64,000 bases of DNA from Planctomycetota bacterium (GTDB taxonomy: Bacteria > Planctomycetota > UBA1135 > UBA2386): NCBI GenBank assembly GCA_020638695.1, contig JACKIB010000001.1, positions 682,001 through 746,000 on the forward strand, given 5' to 3'. Below, piece by piece: positions 53,352 to 62,600 of this stretch (positions are counted from its first letter, which is position 1; every line of letters starts with the position of its first letter). The notes beneath the pieces are model-generated. The model was not told the DNA's origin. It did no database searches and saw only the letters and a program-made list of their open reading frames with translations. The position numbers were made by a program, and so were the translations under genes.

Positions 53352-54854
53352 ATGATGAAGCACACCACGACGCTGGCGAACCTGTCCGTGCTGCTCCTGG
53401 CAGCAGCACCACTCTCGGGTCAGTCGCATCTCTACACCTACTGGGGCCAGAAGTGGACCGGCGGCCAGTTCGGGCATGCGGTCCGATTCGTCGGCGACGT
53501 CGACAAGGACGGACGCGCGGACTTGCTGGTCGGAGCTCCCTTCGCAGGCGTTGGCTCGGAGGGGCGCGCCTACCTGATGCACGGCGCCACGGCGCGCGGC
53601 ACCGAGATCCAGGGTTCCGCCGCCGGAGGCGACGAATCCGGCCACGCCGTCAGCGGCTGTGGCGACATCGACGGAGATGGGTACGCCGACTACATGGTCG
53701 CCGCACCGGTGTTCGGCGGCGGCTTCGGCACGGTCGAGGTGTACTCGGGCAAGTCCGGCGCCAAGCTGTTGTCGATCTACAACCCTGCCTGGCGGGGCCT
53801 GGGCACCAGCCTCGACAGCTGCGGCGACATCGACAAGGACGGCAAGCCGGACGCCATCCTCGGCGCCCCGTATACCAGCCCGAACGGTTCCGCCATCGTG
53901 GTCTCGCTCGCGCCCTACAAGGTGCTGTACGAGATCAGGGGCGACACCGGCTTCCCGAGGGCCGGTGCAGGAGTGGCCGGGTTGGGTGATGTGGACGCGG
54001 ACGGCTACCCGGATGTGTTGGTCGCCGGCAGTACCCAAGTCCGCGTCTTCAGCGGCAAGACATGGTCGCTGCTCAGGTCGTTCCAAGCGATCGGAGGCAC
54101 CGGGCTCGGGGACATCGACCGGGATGGGTATGCCGACTACGCGGTGTGGGACGCCAACCACAAGGTCTTGGTCGTGTCCGGCAAGCTGCACACCGGGTAC
54201 AAGACCCTCACCGGAACCGCGGCAGGCACAGCCGGAGACGTCGACGGGGATGGCATTCCCGACATCCTGCTGCAAACCGGCACCGGTCAGATCCAGCTGT
54301 TGTCGGGGAAGGACTTCCAGGTGCGCTTCGTCGTGCCGGGGTGGAGCTTCGCCGGCGGAGGCGACTTCGACGGCGACTCGTTCGTCGACATCGTGGTGGG
54401 CGACGAGAACGCGGACAGCGGTAGCGGAAACGTGACGATCTACTCGGGGCGCAAGCTGTCGCTGTGCACCGACACGCACACTGTCTCGCTGGCCGCCCTG
54501 GGCGCGCAGGCGCTGCACCTGGACGCCGGAGCGGCGAACGCCGACAAGGTCTACTGGATGGTCGGCTCGATGAGCGGCTCGCTGCCGGGCTTCGATCTGC
54601 CGGGGCCGGTGCACATGCCGCTGAACTGGGACGCCTACACGGACATCGGCGCGTCCATGCCGAATGCCGTGATCACCTACGGGCTCGGATCGCTGGACGA
54701 ACACGGCCGCGCGTTGGCGTGGTTCAAGCTGCCGCGCAACACCCCGGCGGCCGCCGTCGGTGTGATCCTCCACCACGCGTACGTGGTCTTCGATTCGACT
54801 TCGGGCGCATTCGAAATGGCGAGTAACGCGGTGCTGGTCGACATCGAGAACTGA
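53352..54854 (+). CDS. Secreted FG-GAP-repeat protein
   Basis: A 500-residue exported protein: signal peptide MMKHTTTLANLSVLLLAAAP. Seven FG-GAP/integrin-alpha-like calcium loops are visible, D-x-D-x-D-G type: DVDKDGRADLLVGAP, DIDGDGYADYMVAAP, DIDKDGKPDAILGAP, DVDADGYPDVLVAG, DIDRDGYADYAVWD, DVDGDGIPDILLQ and DFDGDSFVDIVVGD. They should form one seven-bladed propeller. A beta-rich tail of about 125 residues begins after LSLCTDTHTVSL. Typical of planctomycete surface or matrix proteins. ATG at 53352 (a second Met follows immediately). Confidence 0.9.
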   Translation: MMKHTTTLANLSVLLLAAAPLSGQSHLYTYWGQKWTGGQFGHAVRFVGDVDKDGRADLLVGAPFAGVGSEGRAYLMHGATARGTEIQGSAAGGDESGHAVSGCGDIDGDGYADYMVAAPVFGGGFGTVEVYSGKSGAKLLSIYNPAWRGLGTSLDSCGDIDKDGKPDAILGAPYTSPNGSAIVVSLAPYKVLYEIRGDTGFPRAGAGVAGLGDVDADGYPDVLVAGSTQVRVFSGKTWSLLRSFQAIGGTGLGDIDRDGYADYAVWDANHKVLVVSGKLHTGYKTLTGTAAGTAGDVDGDGIPDILLQTGTGQIQLLSGKDFQVRFVVPGWSFAGGGDFDGDSFVDIVVGDENADSGSGNVTIYSGRKLSLCTDTHTVSLAALGAQALHLDAGAANADKVYWMVGSMSGSLPGFDLPGPVHMPLNWDAYTDIGASMPNAVITYGLGSLDEHGRALAWFKLPRNTPAAAVGVILHHAYVVFDSTSGAFEMASNAVLVDIEN

Positions 54855-54917
54855 ACCTCGTGCGCGGGCGACTTCGTTCGGCACCCGTCAACTACGGACC
54901 GACGGGCCGCGGCTGAC

Positions 54918-55100
54918 GCGGCCAAGGCCGCACCCAAGGCCTTGGGTGAGCGCCACACTGCGCGCCGCCATGAGGCCTCGGCCGCTTGCTTGCTGGAGCT
55001 TCCGATGCCGCTGCCCGGTGGAGAAACAGCGGCCCAGGTGTCTTGGAAGGTACCGGACGATCTCCGCATGCCGGCACGATCCGCCGCCCCTGCAGCTCAG
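54918..55100 (+). repeat. Family A repeat, copy C
   Basis: About 183 bases between convergent genes. It starts GCGGCCAAGGCCGCACCCAA, contains the perfect palindrome CCCAAGGCCTTGGG, and ends GCAGCTCAG with the stop codon of the next gene inside its last bases (55097-55099). Confidence 0.9.
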
Positions 55101-56050
55101 GGTGACGGCTCCGCGTCCAGATCACCCGCCCCGAGGTCCCACCGCCGCGAATCCGGCGCCCAGCTCCCCGGCCCGAAGAACTGGGTGATCAGCCCCTCCA
55201 GTCCGGTGCCGTAGGTGCGCTGGAAAGCCGACTGCCCGGCATCCCGCCAGTCTGCATGGCGGACGAACGCGACGAACACGTTCGGTTCGCCGACCAACGC
55301 ACACACGGCCATGCGCGCCAGCTCGTACGCCAGCTCGGACGACACCGGATCGGTCCACGCGCGCCCGCTCCAGAACTGCTGGATCGTCGCGACGTCCCAA
55401 AGGTCCCGGTGCTGCTGCAGCCGCGAAGCATCGAGCGAGAGCGCTGGGCCCTGCTCGACGACTGCCTCGAGCGTCCTCGCGATTCCCTCGTCCAACCACA
55501 GCGGAAGCTCGAGTTGCGATAGACAGAAGTGAGTGAGCTCGTGCGCGGCCGTCGTCTTCGTGATGCCGAGGTCGTCTCGCCTGGACACGTAGTGCGGCAC
55601 CGGCCTCCGGAGGAACATCCCCCCACTCGCGGCGATCTCGTTCTCCGACTCCTCACCGCGACGCTGGAGATCGACGTAGTCGTAGTACCCGTCCCACGTC
55701 TCGAACAGAACCACCAGCAGATGGGGCAGCCGTGAAGTGTCGACCAGGCTGGGCAGACTGACTTGGATCTTCGCCAGGGCGGTCTCGAAGAAGGCGAACA
55801 GCGTCTCGGTGTCCTCCGCGCCGGCGCACGCCACGAGGGTGAACTGCTCACTGTATGTGACTGTTGCCGGCGGCTGCATGGCGGCCGCCAGCCGCCGGAT
55901 CCAGGCGTGGATCGTCTGCGACCACGCGCCGTCACGCTCGGTCTCCCCATCCCTGGCCCGATCGATCCGCTCGCGGACTTCGTCCCACCTGGGTCGTGGC
56001 AGTCCGTGCACCGTGTCGCTGCACGCGTCCAGGAGCTCCTCGACATCCAT
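55097..56050 (-). CDS. DUF1570-like zinc metallopeptidase
   Basis: A 317-residue protein with zinc motif HELTH (170-174) and probable third ligand E188 in LWLDEGIA, the arrangement also found in the peptidase at 31.0-32.0 kb. No signal peptide is evident at the ATG 56050 (MDVEELLDACSD), so it may be cytoplasmic or exported by another route; longer in-frame versions have low-complexity, Arg-rich sequence and are not used. The stop codon is embedded in the end of a family A repeat. No operon partner. Substrate unknown. Confidence 0.75.
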   Translation of the reverse strand: MDVEELLDACSDTVHGLPRPRWDEVRERIDRARDGETERDGAWSQTIHAWIRRLAAAMQPPATVTYSEQFTLVACAGAEDTETLFAFFETALAKIQVSLPSLVDTSRLPHLLVVLFETWDGYYDYVDLQRRGEESENEIAASGGMFLRRPVPHYVSRRDDLGITKTTAAHELTHFCLSQLELPLWLDEGIARTLEAVVEQGPALSLDASRLQQHRDLWDVATIQQFWSGRAWTDPVSSELAYELARMAVCALVGEPNVFVAFVRHADWRDAGQSAFQRTYGTGLEGLITQFFGPGSWAPDSRRWDLGAGDLDAEPSP

Positions 56051-56329
56051 GGGCGGGATGCGCCCGGCACGCGGGCCGGACGCGTTCGCCAGAATGGTAT
56101 CCGCACGACGCCCCCCCGGTGGGAATCGGCGGGACCGAAATGCCCCCATCGAGCGTTCGCCCCGACTCCCAGCCGCTCCGTGGCGAGCGAAGGAGTTTGG
56201 GACCCGAATCGTGCGACGCGCACCGACCGTCTTGGCGCCCCGAGGGGTCCCGCGATAGCGTGCCGCACTTCGGATGCGTCGGCCGAATCGGCGTGCGGTC
56301 ATGCCTGGCCGATGACTTCCCCCACCTGG

Positions 56330-56337
56330 AAGGAAGC
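56330..56337 (+). promoter_or_regulatory. Shine-Dalgarno for the secreted propeller gene
   Basis: AAGGAAGC just before the ATG at 56338, part of GGAAGGAAGC. It favours this Met over the long in-frame extension upstream. Confidence 0.65.
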
Positions 56338-58860
56338 ATGCCCCACCGTCGTCGTCGCTGTCCCACACTCTCCACCCTCCTGTTCACCGGCACCCTCGCC
56401 CTGCCCGCCGCCGCGCAGTGCGACCTGGCCTTCCAACCGGGTGAGCTAGTAGGAACGCCGTACAGCCTCACGGTCGGGGTCGGGAAGTTGCAGGTCTGGG
56501 ATCCGGACGGTGCGGGTCCATTGCCGGACTTGCTGATCGCCGGAGGGTCGTTCGCCGTGCGGTCCAGCCAGAGCGTGTCGATCGCGGGTTGGGACGGCAC
56601 CGAGTGGCAGCTGCTCGGCACACCCCCTGCTGGAGGGTGCTCGGCATTGACCACCTTCGGTGGTCGCCTGGTGGCCGCGTTGGAGCGCAGCTCTCTGGCC
56701 ACCGACATCGCGACCTTCGACGGCGCGACCTGGCAGGTGATCGGCACCGTCAACGGCACGGTCCGGGCGATGGCGCTGTTCAACGGCAACCTCGTGGTCG
56801 GCGGTGCATTCGGCCACGTCAACGGACTGCCGGCCGCCAGCATCGCGCAGTGGAACGGCACCGCTTGGTCGGCGCTGGGGGTCAGCGCCGGCGGCGTCAG
56901 CGGCACCGTTCGCGCCCTCGCCGTCTACTCCGGGGTGCTCTACGTCGGTGGCGACATCACTGCGGCGAGCGGCATCCCGGTCGGCAACCTCGCGGTGTGG
57001 ACCGGAAGTGCATGGGCGTCGAGCGCGGTGTTCAACGGCACCGTGGAGGCGCTCGGAGTGCGCATCACGACGGCGGCGACCAGCTCGCACCTGTTCGTCG
57101 GCGGCGCCTTCACCACGGTCGGGGTGATCCCCGCGCTGCGGATCGCCCGGTTCAACTCGGTCAACGGCTGGTTTGCGATGGGCGCGGGCCTGCCGCTCGG
57201 CGCGTGTTCGACCCTGTTCGTGCGGGCGACCGGGTTGACCGGCTACGAGCTGACCGCCGGGGTGCGCGGCGACCCCCCGCACTCCTTCTACCGTTGGACC
57301 GGCTCGACCTCGACCTGGGGAGTTCTCGGCACCGGACCGAGCACCGATAGGGGCACCAATTCGACCTCGCTCGCCCTGTTCCGCGGCAGCTACTGCGGCG
57401 TGATCGGCAGTCGGGTGTACGGACTCGACGCGAGCGGCAGCTGGCTGTCACTCTGCGGAACCGGCATCGACGGCCCCGTCGAGACAGTGCACCCGACCGC
57501 GAACGACGTGATCCTCGGCGGGAGGTTCACCGCGATCTCGGGGGTGCGGATGAACGGCGTTGCCCGCGGCACCTTCGGCGCGTGGCTACCACTCGGCTCG
57601 GGCATGCAAGGCGGGGTCGTCACGGCGCTCACCACGATGCCGAACGGGGACGTCATCGCGGCCGGCGAGTTCAGCACCGCGGGCGGCGTGAGCGCCAACG
57701 CCATCGCCCGGTGGAACGGCAGTGCGTGGTCGCCGCTGGGCAGCGGGATCCGCAACAACTCGTTCCCCGGACGGGTCTACGCCCTGACTGTGCTGCCCAA
57801 TGGCGATCTGGTCGCCGGCGGGAGCTTCTCCGAGGCGGGAGGCAAGGCTGCCAACAACATCGCGCGCTGGGACGGCGCCGCATGGTGGCCGCTGCGCGGG
57901 GGCACGGACAACTCCGTCGGCGCGCTGACGGTCCTCGCAAACGGCGAGCTGATCGCCGGAGGGGTCTTCGAGAAGGTGGACGGCTTGGCGATGCGCGGCG
58001 TGGCGCGTTGGAACGGCTCGGCATGGCAGGGCTTTCCCGCGCAACCAAACGGCGGAGTGGGGACGCTCGCCGTGCTCGCCGACGGACAGCTGTTGGTCGG
58101 GGGCAGCTACTCGCACGTGGGCAGTACGCCCATGCCCTACATCGCGCGCTGGAACGGGGTGTTCTGGTCCGCCGTGCCCGGCTTCAACTTCGTCCCGTTC
58201 GGCGCGGTGGACTCGATCATTCCGCTCCCGAACGGCCAGGCGATCGTGCACCTCAACCCGGCCAACCTCTCCACCAACCCGCAGATGGCGCGCTTCGACG
58301 GACAGGGCTGCGTGCGGCTGCCGCTGTCGCCCAATCAGTACATCTCCTCGGGCGCGCGAACCGCGCAGGGCGAGGTCCTGTACAGCGGTTGGTTCACCGC
58401 GATCGGCAGCGTGCCGTGCGCGTTCCTGGCCCGAGTGGTTTCCCCGTGCCCGGCACGCGCGCCGACCTACGGCAGCGGCTGTGTCGGATCCGGGGGCGCC
58501 AACAACTTGCGAGTCCGCGAGCTGCCCTGGGTCGGGAGCTACTTCCGCGCCGAGGCCACCGGCATGCCGGCGAACTCGCTCGCGATCGCGGTCACCGGCG
58601 GAACCCAGACCGCGATCCCGATCGCCGCGCTGCTGCCGCAGGGCCGACCCGGCTGCGATCTCCTGGCGACGCTCGACCTGCTCCAGCCGGTGACACCGCG
58701 GCTCGGGAGCGCGCAGACGCAGCTGTTCGTGCCGCTCACGGCGTCGCTGGTAGGCGCGGTCGTCCACCACCAGGTGATCGCCTTCGAGCTGGGGACGTCG
58801 TCGAGCGTGCTGGCGATCACGAGTACCAACGGGCTTCGCTTGACCGTCGGCGTCTTCTGA
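56338..58860 (+). CDS. Large secreted propeller protein with planctomycete C-terminal module
   Basis: An 840-residue exported protein: basic n-region then TLSTLLFTGTLALPAAAQ signal. The body consists of about ten repeats of the pattern GGxFxxAGGxxxNxIARWNGxxWxPLG (for example GEFSTAGGVSANAIARWNG, GSFSEAGGKAANNIARWDG), a kelch-like or delta-60-like propeller. From about residue 705 a cysteine-containing module begins (YGSGCVGSGGANNLRV) and ends TSTNGLRLTVGVF; related modules end other secreted proteins in the window. There is no catalytic motif. A surface display or matrix role is inferred. Confidence 0.85.
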   Translation: MPHRRRRCPTLSTLLFTGTLALPAAAQCDLAFQPGELVGTPYSLTVGVGKLQVWDPDGAGPLPDLLIAGGSFAVRSSQSVSIAGWDGTEWQLLGTPPAGGCSALTTFGGRLVAALERSSLATDIATFDGATWQVIGTVNGTVRAMALFNGNLVVGGAFGHVNGLPAASIAQWNGTAWSALGVSAGGVSGTVRALAVYSGVLYVGGDITAASGIPVGNLAVWTGSAWASSAVFNGTVEALGVRITTAATSSHLFVGGAFTTVGVIPALRIARFNSVNGWFAMGAGLPLGACSTLFVRATGLTGYELTAGVRGDPPHSFYRWTGSTSTWGVLGTGPSTDRGTNSTSLALFRGSYCGVIGSRVYGLDASGSWLSLCGTGIDGPVETVHPTANDVILGGRFTAISGVRMNGVARGTFGAWLPLGSGMQGGVVTALTTMPNGDVIAAGEFSTAGGVSANAIARWNGSAWSPLGSGIRNNSFPGRVYALTVLPNGDLVAGGSFSEAGGKAANNIARWDGAAWWPLRGGTDNSVGALTVLANGELIAGGVFEKVDGLAMRGVARWNGSAWQGFPAQPNGGVGTLAVLADGQLLVGGSYSHVGSTPMPYIARWNGVFWSAVPGFNFVPFGAVDSIIPLPNGQAIVHLNPANLSTNPQMARFDGQGCVRLPLSPNQYISSGARTAQGEVLYSGWFTAIGSVPCAFLARVVSPCPARAPTYGSGCVGSGGANNLRVRELPWVGSYFRAEATGMPANSLAIAVTGGTQTAIPIAALLPQGRPGCDLLATLDLLQPVTPRLGSAQTQLFVPLTASLVGAVVHHQVIAFELGTSSSVLAITSTNGLRLTVGVF

Positions 58861-58973
58861 CGCCCGGCCGGGCGAAACCGTTCTCGGCCTGCCAGCAATG
58901 GCGGTTGCGCGGAACTCGACCGCTCGCTACCCTCCGACGCCCGAATTCGGGGCTCACACCAGCAGGACCCCGA

Positions 58974-60722
58974 ATGCAATCGGCCCCACACCCCTCGACC
59001 ACCCCCGAGCCGTTCGCGGCAGTTCCGACTCCGCTGCGCGAGGCGATGGTCGAACGCGGGTTCACGGAGCTCACCGCGGTGCAGCTCGCCGTTTCGGCTG
59101 CGGTCGAGCCGGCGCGCGACCTGCGCATCTCCTCGCAGACCGGATCGGGCAAGACGGTCGCCCTCGGCCTGGCACTCGCGCCGGCGCTGCTCTCGCGCGA
59201 CGGGGCCCGCGATCGGCCAGGCCCCTCGGCCGTGGTCGTCGTGCCGACCCGCGAACTCGCGGCCCAGGTCACCGCCGAGCTGTCGTGGCTGTTCGGCAGG
59301 ATCCGTGACGTGACCGTCGACTGTGTCACCGGCGGCACCCATGTCGGCCAAGAACGCCGGCGCTTGGCCCGTCGACCTGCGGTCCTGGTCGGCACCCCCG
59401 GCCGGTTGGTCGATCACCTCGGGAGCGGGGCACTCTCGGTATCGGGGGTCGGGCAACTGGTGCTCGACGAAGCCGACCAGATGCTCGACATGGGCTTCCG
59501 CGACGAACTCGAGGCGATCCTGGCCGCTGTGCCGGTGGATCGACGCACCCACATGCTGTCGGCGACCTTTCCGCCCGGCGTGCGCGAGTTGGCGGATCGC
59601 TTCCAGGTCGATCCAGTGCACGTCGAAGGCACGCGGCTCGGCGCCGCCAACACCGACATCGCACACCTCGGCCATGTCGTGCGACCGAACGACCGCTACG
59701 CGGCACTCGTCAACTTGCTGCTGCTGGCCGGCGACGACCGCACGCTGGTGTTCGTCGCCAAACGCAGCGACGCCGCGGAACTCGCCGAGCGATTGGCTGG
59801 CGAGGGATTCGCGGCGATGCCACTGAGCGGCGAGCTGGCGCAGGCGCAGCGCACCCGGACCCTGGCGGCGTTCCGCAGCGGGGTGACCCGCGTGCTGATC
59901 GCCACCGACGTCGCGGCCCGCGGCCTCGACGTGCCCGAGGTGAGTACGGTGATCCAGGTCGACATGCCGATGGACAGCGAGGTCTACACGCATCGCAGCG
60001 GTCGCACCGGACGTGCCGGACGCAAGGGTCACAGCATCCTGCTGTGCAGCCCGAATGCGCAGCGCCGCGCCCAGCGCATCTTCGATCAGGCCGGCGTCGC
60101 CGCCACCTGGCGGTCGGTGCCGAGCGCCCGGAGCGTGCAAGACGCGTTGACCGCCCGCGCCCTGGTTCGCTCGCAGCAACGGATCGACGCCGCTCAGTGC
60201 AGCGACGCCGAACTCGCGAGCGCACGCGTGCTGCTCGACGGGCGCGATCCGGCGCGAGTGGTCGCGGCGTTGCTGGCCGACCGAGGAGCGCAGGGAGCTT
60301 GCAAGCCGCGCGACGTCGCACAGGCCCCGGAGCGCAGTGGCCCATCCGGTGCGCCGCGCCCCCGCAAGTCACGCGACCCGCGCCCCACCGATCGGGGCTT
60401 CACCGACCGGGCCTTCACCGACCGGGGCTTCACCCGCTTCCGAGTCAACTGGGGTTCCCGCGCCGGCGCCAACCCGCGCCGGCTCCTCGCCGCCCTGTGT
60501 CGGCGCGGCGGGATCTCGAGCCAAGAGATCGGCGCGATCGAGATCGCGGACTGGAGTTCGACCTTCGACGTCAGCAACGCAGCCGCGAACGAGTTCGAAC
60601 GGTGCGCGGCCAAGCCGGATTCGCGCGACCCGAACCAACGCATCGAGCGATTCCGCGAACGCGCGAGCGGCCCGCGGCGCCGCGCGCCGGTATCGCGGCA
60701 GCAGTCGCACGGGTCGTTCTGA
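58974..60722 (+). CDS. DbpA-like DEAD-box RNA helicase
   Basis: A 582-residue ATP-dependent RNA helicase. Q motif with Q37 (FTELTAVQ), Walker A QTGSGKT (55-61), PTRELA, TPGRL, DEAD box in LVLDEADQM, SAT in LSATFP, and the C-terminal core with ATDVAARGLDVP and HRSGRTGRAGR. A low-complexity linker with TDRGFTDRAFTDRGFTR leads to a C-terminal RNA-binding domain like that of DbpA (RVNWGSRAGANPRRLLAALC, near 487-506), which in E. coli binds 23S rRNA hairpin 92. A role in large-subunit assembly is therefore likely. The last nine bases of the gene lie in a family C repeat. Confidence 0.93.
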   Translation: MQSAPHPSTTPEPFAAVPTPLREAMVERGFTELTAVQLAVSAAVEPARDLRISSQTGSGKTVALGLALAPALLSRDGARDRPGPSAVVVVPTRELAAQVTAELSWLFGRIRDVTVDCVTGGTHVGQERRRLARRPAVLVGTPGRLVDHLGSGALSVSGVGQLVLDEADQMLDMGFRDELEAILAAVPVDRRTHMLSATFPPGVRELADRFQVDPVHVEGTRLGAANTDIAHLGHVVRPNDRYAALVNLLLLAGDDRTLVFVAKRSDAAELAERLAGEGFAAMPLSGELAQAQRTRTLAAFRSGVTRVLIATDVAARGLDVPEVSTVIQVDMPMDSEVYTHRSGRTGRAGRKGHSILLCSPNAQRRAQRIFDQAGVAATWRSVPSARSVQDALTARALVRSQQRIDAAQCSDAELASARVLLDGRDPARVVAALLADRGAQGACKPRDVAQAPERSGPSGAPRPRKSRDPRPTDRGFTDRAFTDRGFTRFRVNWGSRAGANPRRLLAALCRRGGISSQEIGAIEIADWSSTFDVSNAAANEFERCAAKPDSRDPNQRIERFRERASGPRRRAPVSRQQSHGSF

Positions 60723-60802
60723 GATCCGCGCGCCTGGCACGGACCCAAGGGCGTGCGAGGTTGCGGGTCGCCCGCAGCGACCTTGCGCGATGGTCCGGGC
60801 CG
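60714..60802 (+). repeat. Family C repeat, copy 1
   Basis: About 89 bases beginning GTCGCACGGGTCGTTCTGAG and containing GGCGTGCGAGG and CGCCCGCAG. Matches 62437-62534 with scattered differences. It starts inside the helicase stop region and is followed at once by family B. Confidence 0.65.
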
Positions 60803-60824
60803 GTTCGAACGACGCGAAGGCTAT

Positions 60825-60999
60825 CCCGGACTATTCATGACCGAGCTGCTGCGATCGCGCAAGTTCGCTGCTAGCTTCGTCGAACGTCAGAACCTGCTCC
60901 TCGACGGGGAGGCACCCCGCCTCCGGGCAGAACCTGCCGTTCTCCTTGCCAGCAACAACCTTGCACGATCTCGCGACGCTGCTCACGAATAGTCCGGGC
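60825..60999 (+). repeat. Family B repeat (MITE-like), copy 2
   Basis: About 175 bases, nearly identical to 40706-40882. Terminal inverted repeats are almost perfect here: CCCGGACTATTCATGA at the left and, reverse-complemented, CCCGGACTATTCGTGAG at the right. It lies between the helicase and the secreted protein genes, both on the plus strand. Confidence 0.88.
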
Positions 61000-61293
61000 T
61001 AGCCCGACCGCGGCTGTACTCGTGCGTGCGAGCCGTGATCAACCCGGACAGCGGTGGCGGGTAACTGACAGGGAGGTAGAGCTCGACCGACGGACGAGCT
61101 CGAGGCGACCTGGCCGCGGCTCCGGTGGACTGGGGCACCACAGGCGGCGGACCCCGACAGCATGCCGGTTTCGGCCCTGGTGGACCATCGTCGGGCGATG
61201 ACGCACTAGACTAGAATCCCGGGTCGGCGGCGACGGGACCTCGTTCACCGCCTCGCCGCCCGGCTGTAGGGATTCCTTGACATCAACGTATCC

Positions 61294-62280
61294 ATGTTCA
61301 AACACGCGCTCCTCGTTTCTGCCCTGATCGCCGTCCCGGCGCTGGCGCAGAACACCAAGTACATCCCCGACAACGCCTCCTCCGGGAGCAGCTGCAACCT
61401 CATCCCATTCGGCTTCGGTACAACGTCGACCACCTGGTCGAACCAGCGCTACCAAACCATGGCGACCCTCGCCGACCTGGGCAACCCGACCGCGCCGTTC
61501 GAGATCTGCAACATCGGTTTCATCTCCTGCGGCACCGGCGACCAGATCACTCACCACGACACCATCGTCGTGCAGATGGGCCAGACGACCACCTCCTCGC
61601 TGACTAGCACCTTCGCGGCCAACCTGGTCAGCAATGTCCAGACCGTGCTGAAGAGCACCGACTTCCAGTGGAAGAGCGTCGGCGGCCAGTGGTCACGGCT
61701 CGGCCTCGACCGCAACTACAGAGTCGACCCGAAGCTCGGCAACGTCGTGCTCGACATCTGCGTGACCGGCAGCAAGAAGGTCGTCGGTGTCACCACCGGC
61801 TTCTACACCGGCACACGCAACCGAATCTACGACTACGGCTGGGTCGCCTCCACCGGCTGCCCAACCACCGCCAGCGGCGCCTCGAGCTTCGCGCTGAAGT
61901 GGTGCGTCGACATCGGCGCCTGGTCCACCAGCGAGACTGGAGTCGGCTGCCAGGGCCTCGATCTCGCGTTCGGCGGCAGCGCCGAACTCGGCCGGAGCCT
62001 CACGATCTCGACCGTCGGCGCACCCAACACGGCCGGCTGCACCCTCGTGATCGGACTGCAGTCCTCTCTGCCGGGCCTCGACCTGCTTGGCAACGGCTGC
62101 CGCATCTACGTCAATCCCATTCTCTTCGTGCCGGGGCGGACGCTCACCGCGCCCATCCCCAACGACCGCAATCTGATCTGTCAGCAGATGTTCGCGCAGT
62201 ACTACTGCATCGACGCGAGCTACACCGGCGTCATCGCCACCAGCGACCGCGGGCTGATCGTGCCGGGGCTGCCGCAGTAG
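61294..62280 (+). CDS. Secreted hypothetical protein
   Basis: A 328-residue exported protein of unknown function: signal peptide MFKHALLVSALIAVPALAQ. The mature part is beta-rich with paired Cys (SSGSSCNL, FEICNIGFISC, VLDICVTG, STGCPTT). The final 120 residues contain GVGCQGLDLAFGGSAELG and PGLDLLGNGCRIYV, similar in shape to the C-terminal modules of the other secreted proteins. No catalytic residues can be named. A surface role is the likely context. Confidence 0.75.
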   Translation: MFKHALLVSALIAVPALAQNTKYIPDNASSGSSCNLIPFGFGTTSTTWSNQRYQTMATLADLGNPTAPFEICNIGFISCGTGDQITHHDTIVVQMGQTTTSSLTSTFAANLVSNVQTVLKSTDFQWKSVGGQWSRLGLDRNYRVDPKLGNVVLDICVTGSKKVVGVTTGFYTGTRNRIYDYGWVASTGCPTTASGASSFALKWCVDIGAWSTSETGVGCQGLDLAFGGSAELGRSLTISTVGAPNTAGCTLVIGLQSSLPGLDLLGNGCRIYVNPILFVPGRTLTAPIPNDRNLICQQMFAQYYCIDASYTGVIATSDRGLIVPGLPQ

Positions 62281-62600
62281 CGGGAGGATCGGCGTTCCAA
62301 GCTGTTGGACGCAGCGCTCCCGCGTTGCGTACAGCATCACCCTCCCGCGGTGCTGGTCGCCACGCCACCGCCCCACCGCGGGCCACCCATGACGCCCGAT
62401 CCGTCGAGCGGGAGTCGCGCCGGCGGCGCGGAATTGGTCGCACGGGTCGTCCTGAGCCGCGCGCCTCGCACAGACTCGGGGCGTGCGAGGCTGCGGGGCG
62501 CCCGCAGGGACCTCGAACGGTGGTCCGAGCGAGGCAGGGGAAGCTAGCGGAATCGGTCGAGGAGGTTCAGGCGCGGAACCTGACGGTCTACAAGCTGTGC
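62281..62600. other. Non-coding region carrying family C copy 2
   Basis: A 320-base gap before the PrsW-like gene. Its second half contains the family C repeat; otherwise no gene, RNA or hairpin terminator is recognised. Confidence 0.4.
62437..62534 (+). repeat. Family C repeat, copy 2
   Basis: About 98 bases starting GGTCGCACGGGTCGTCCTGAG and containing GGGCGTGCGAGGCTGCGG and CGCCCGCAGGGACCT. Homologous to 60714-60802. Here it lies upstream of a plus-strand gene. Confidence 0.65.

Noticed and set aside
51891..54884. Open frame of about 1000 codons on the minus strand opposite the GT39 and FG-GAP genes
   Set aside because: The plus strand has a signal peptide, seven FG-GAP loops and membrane helices; the minus frame has no motif.
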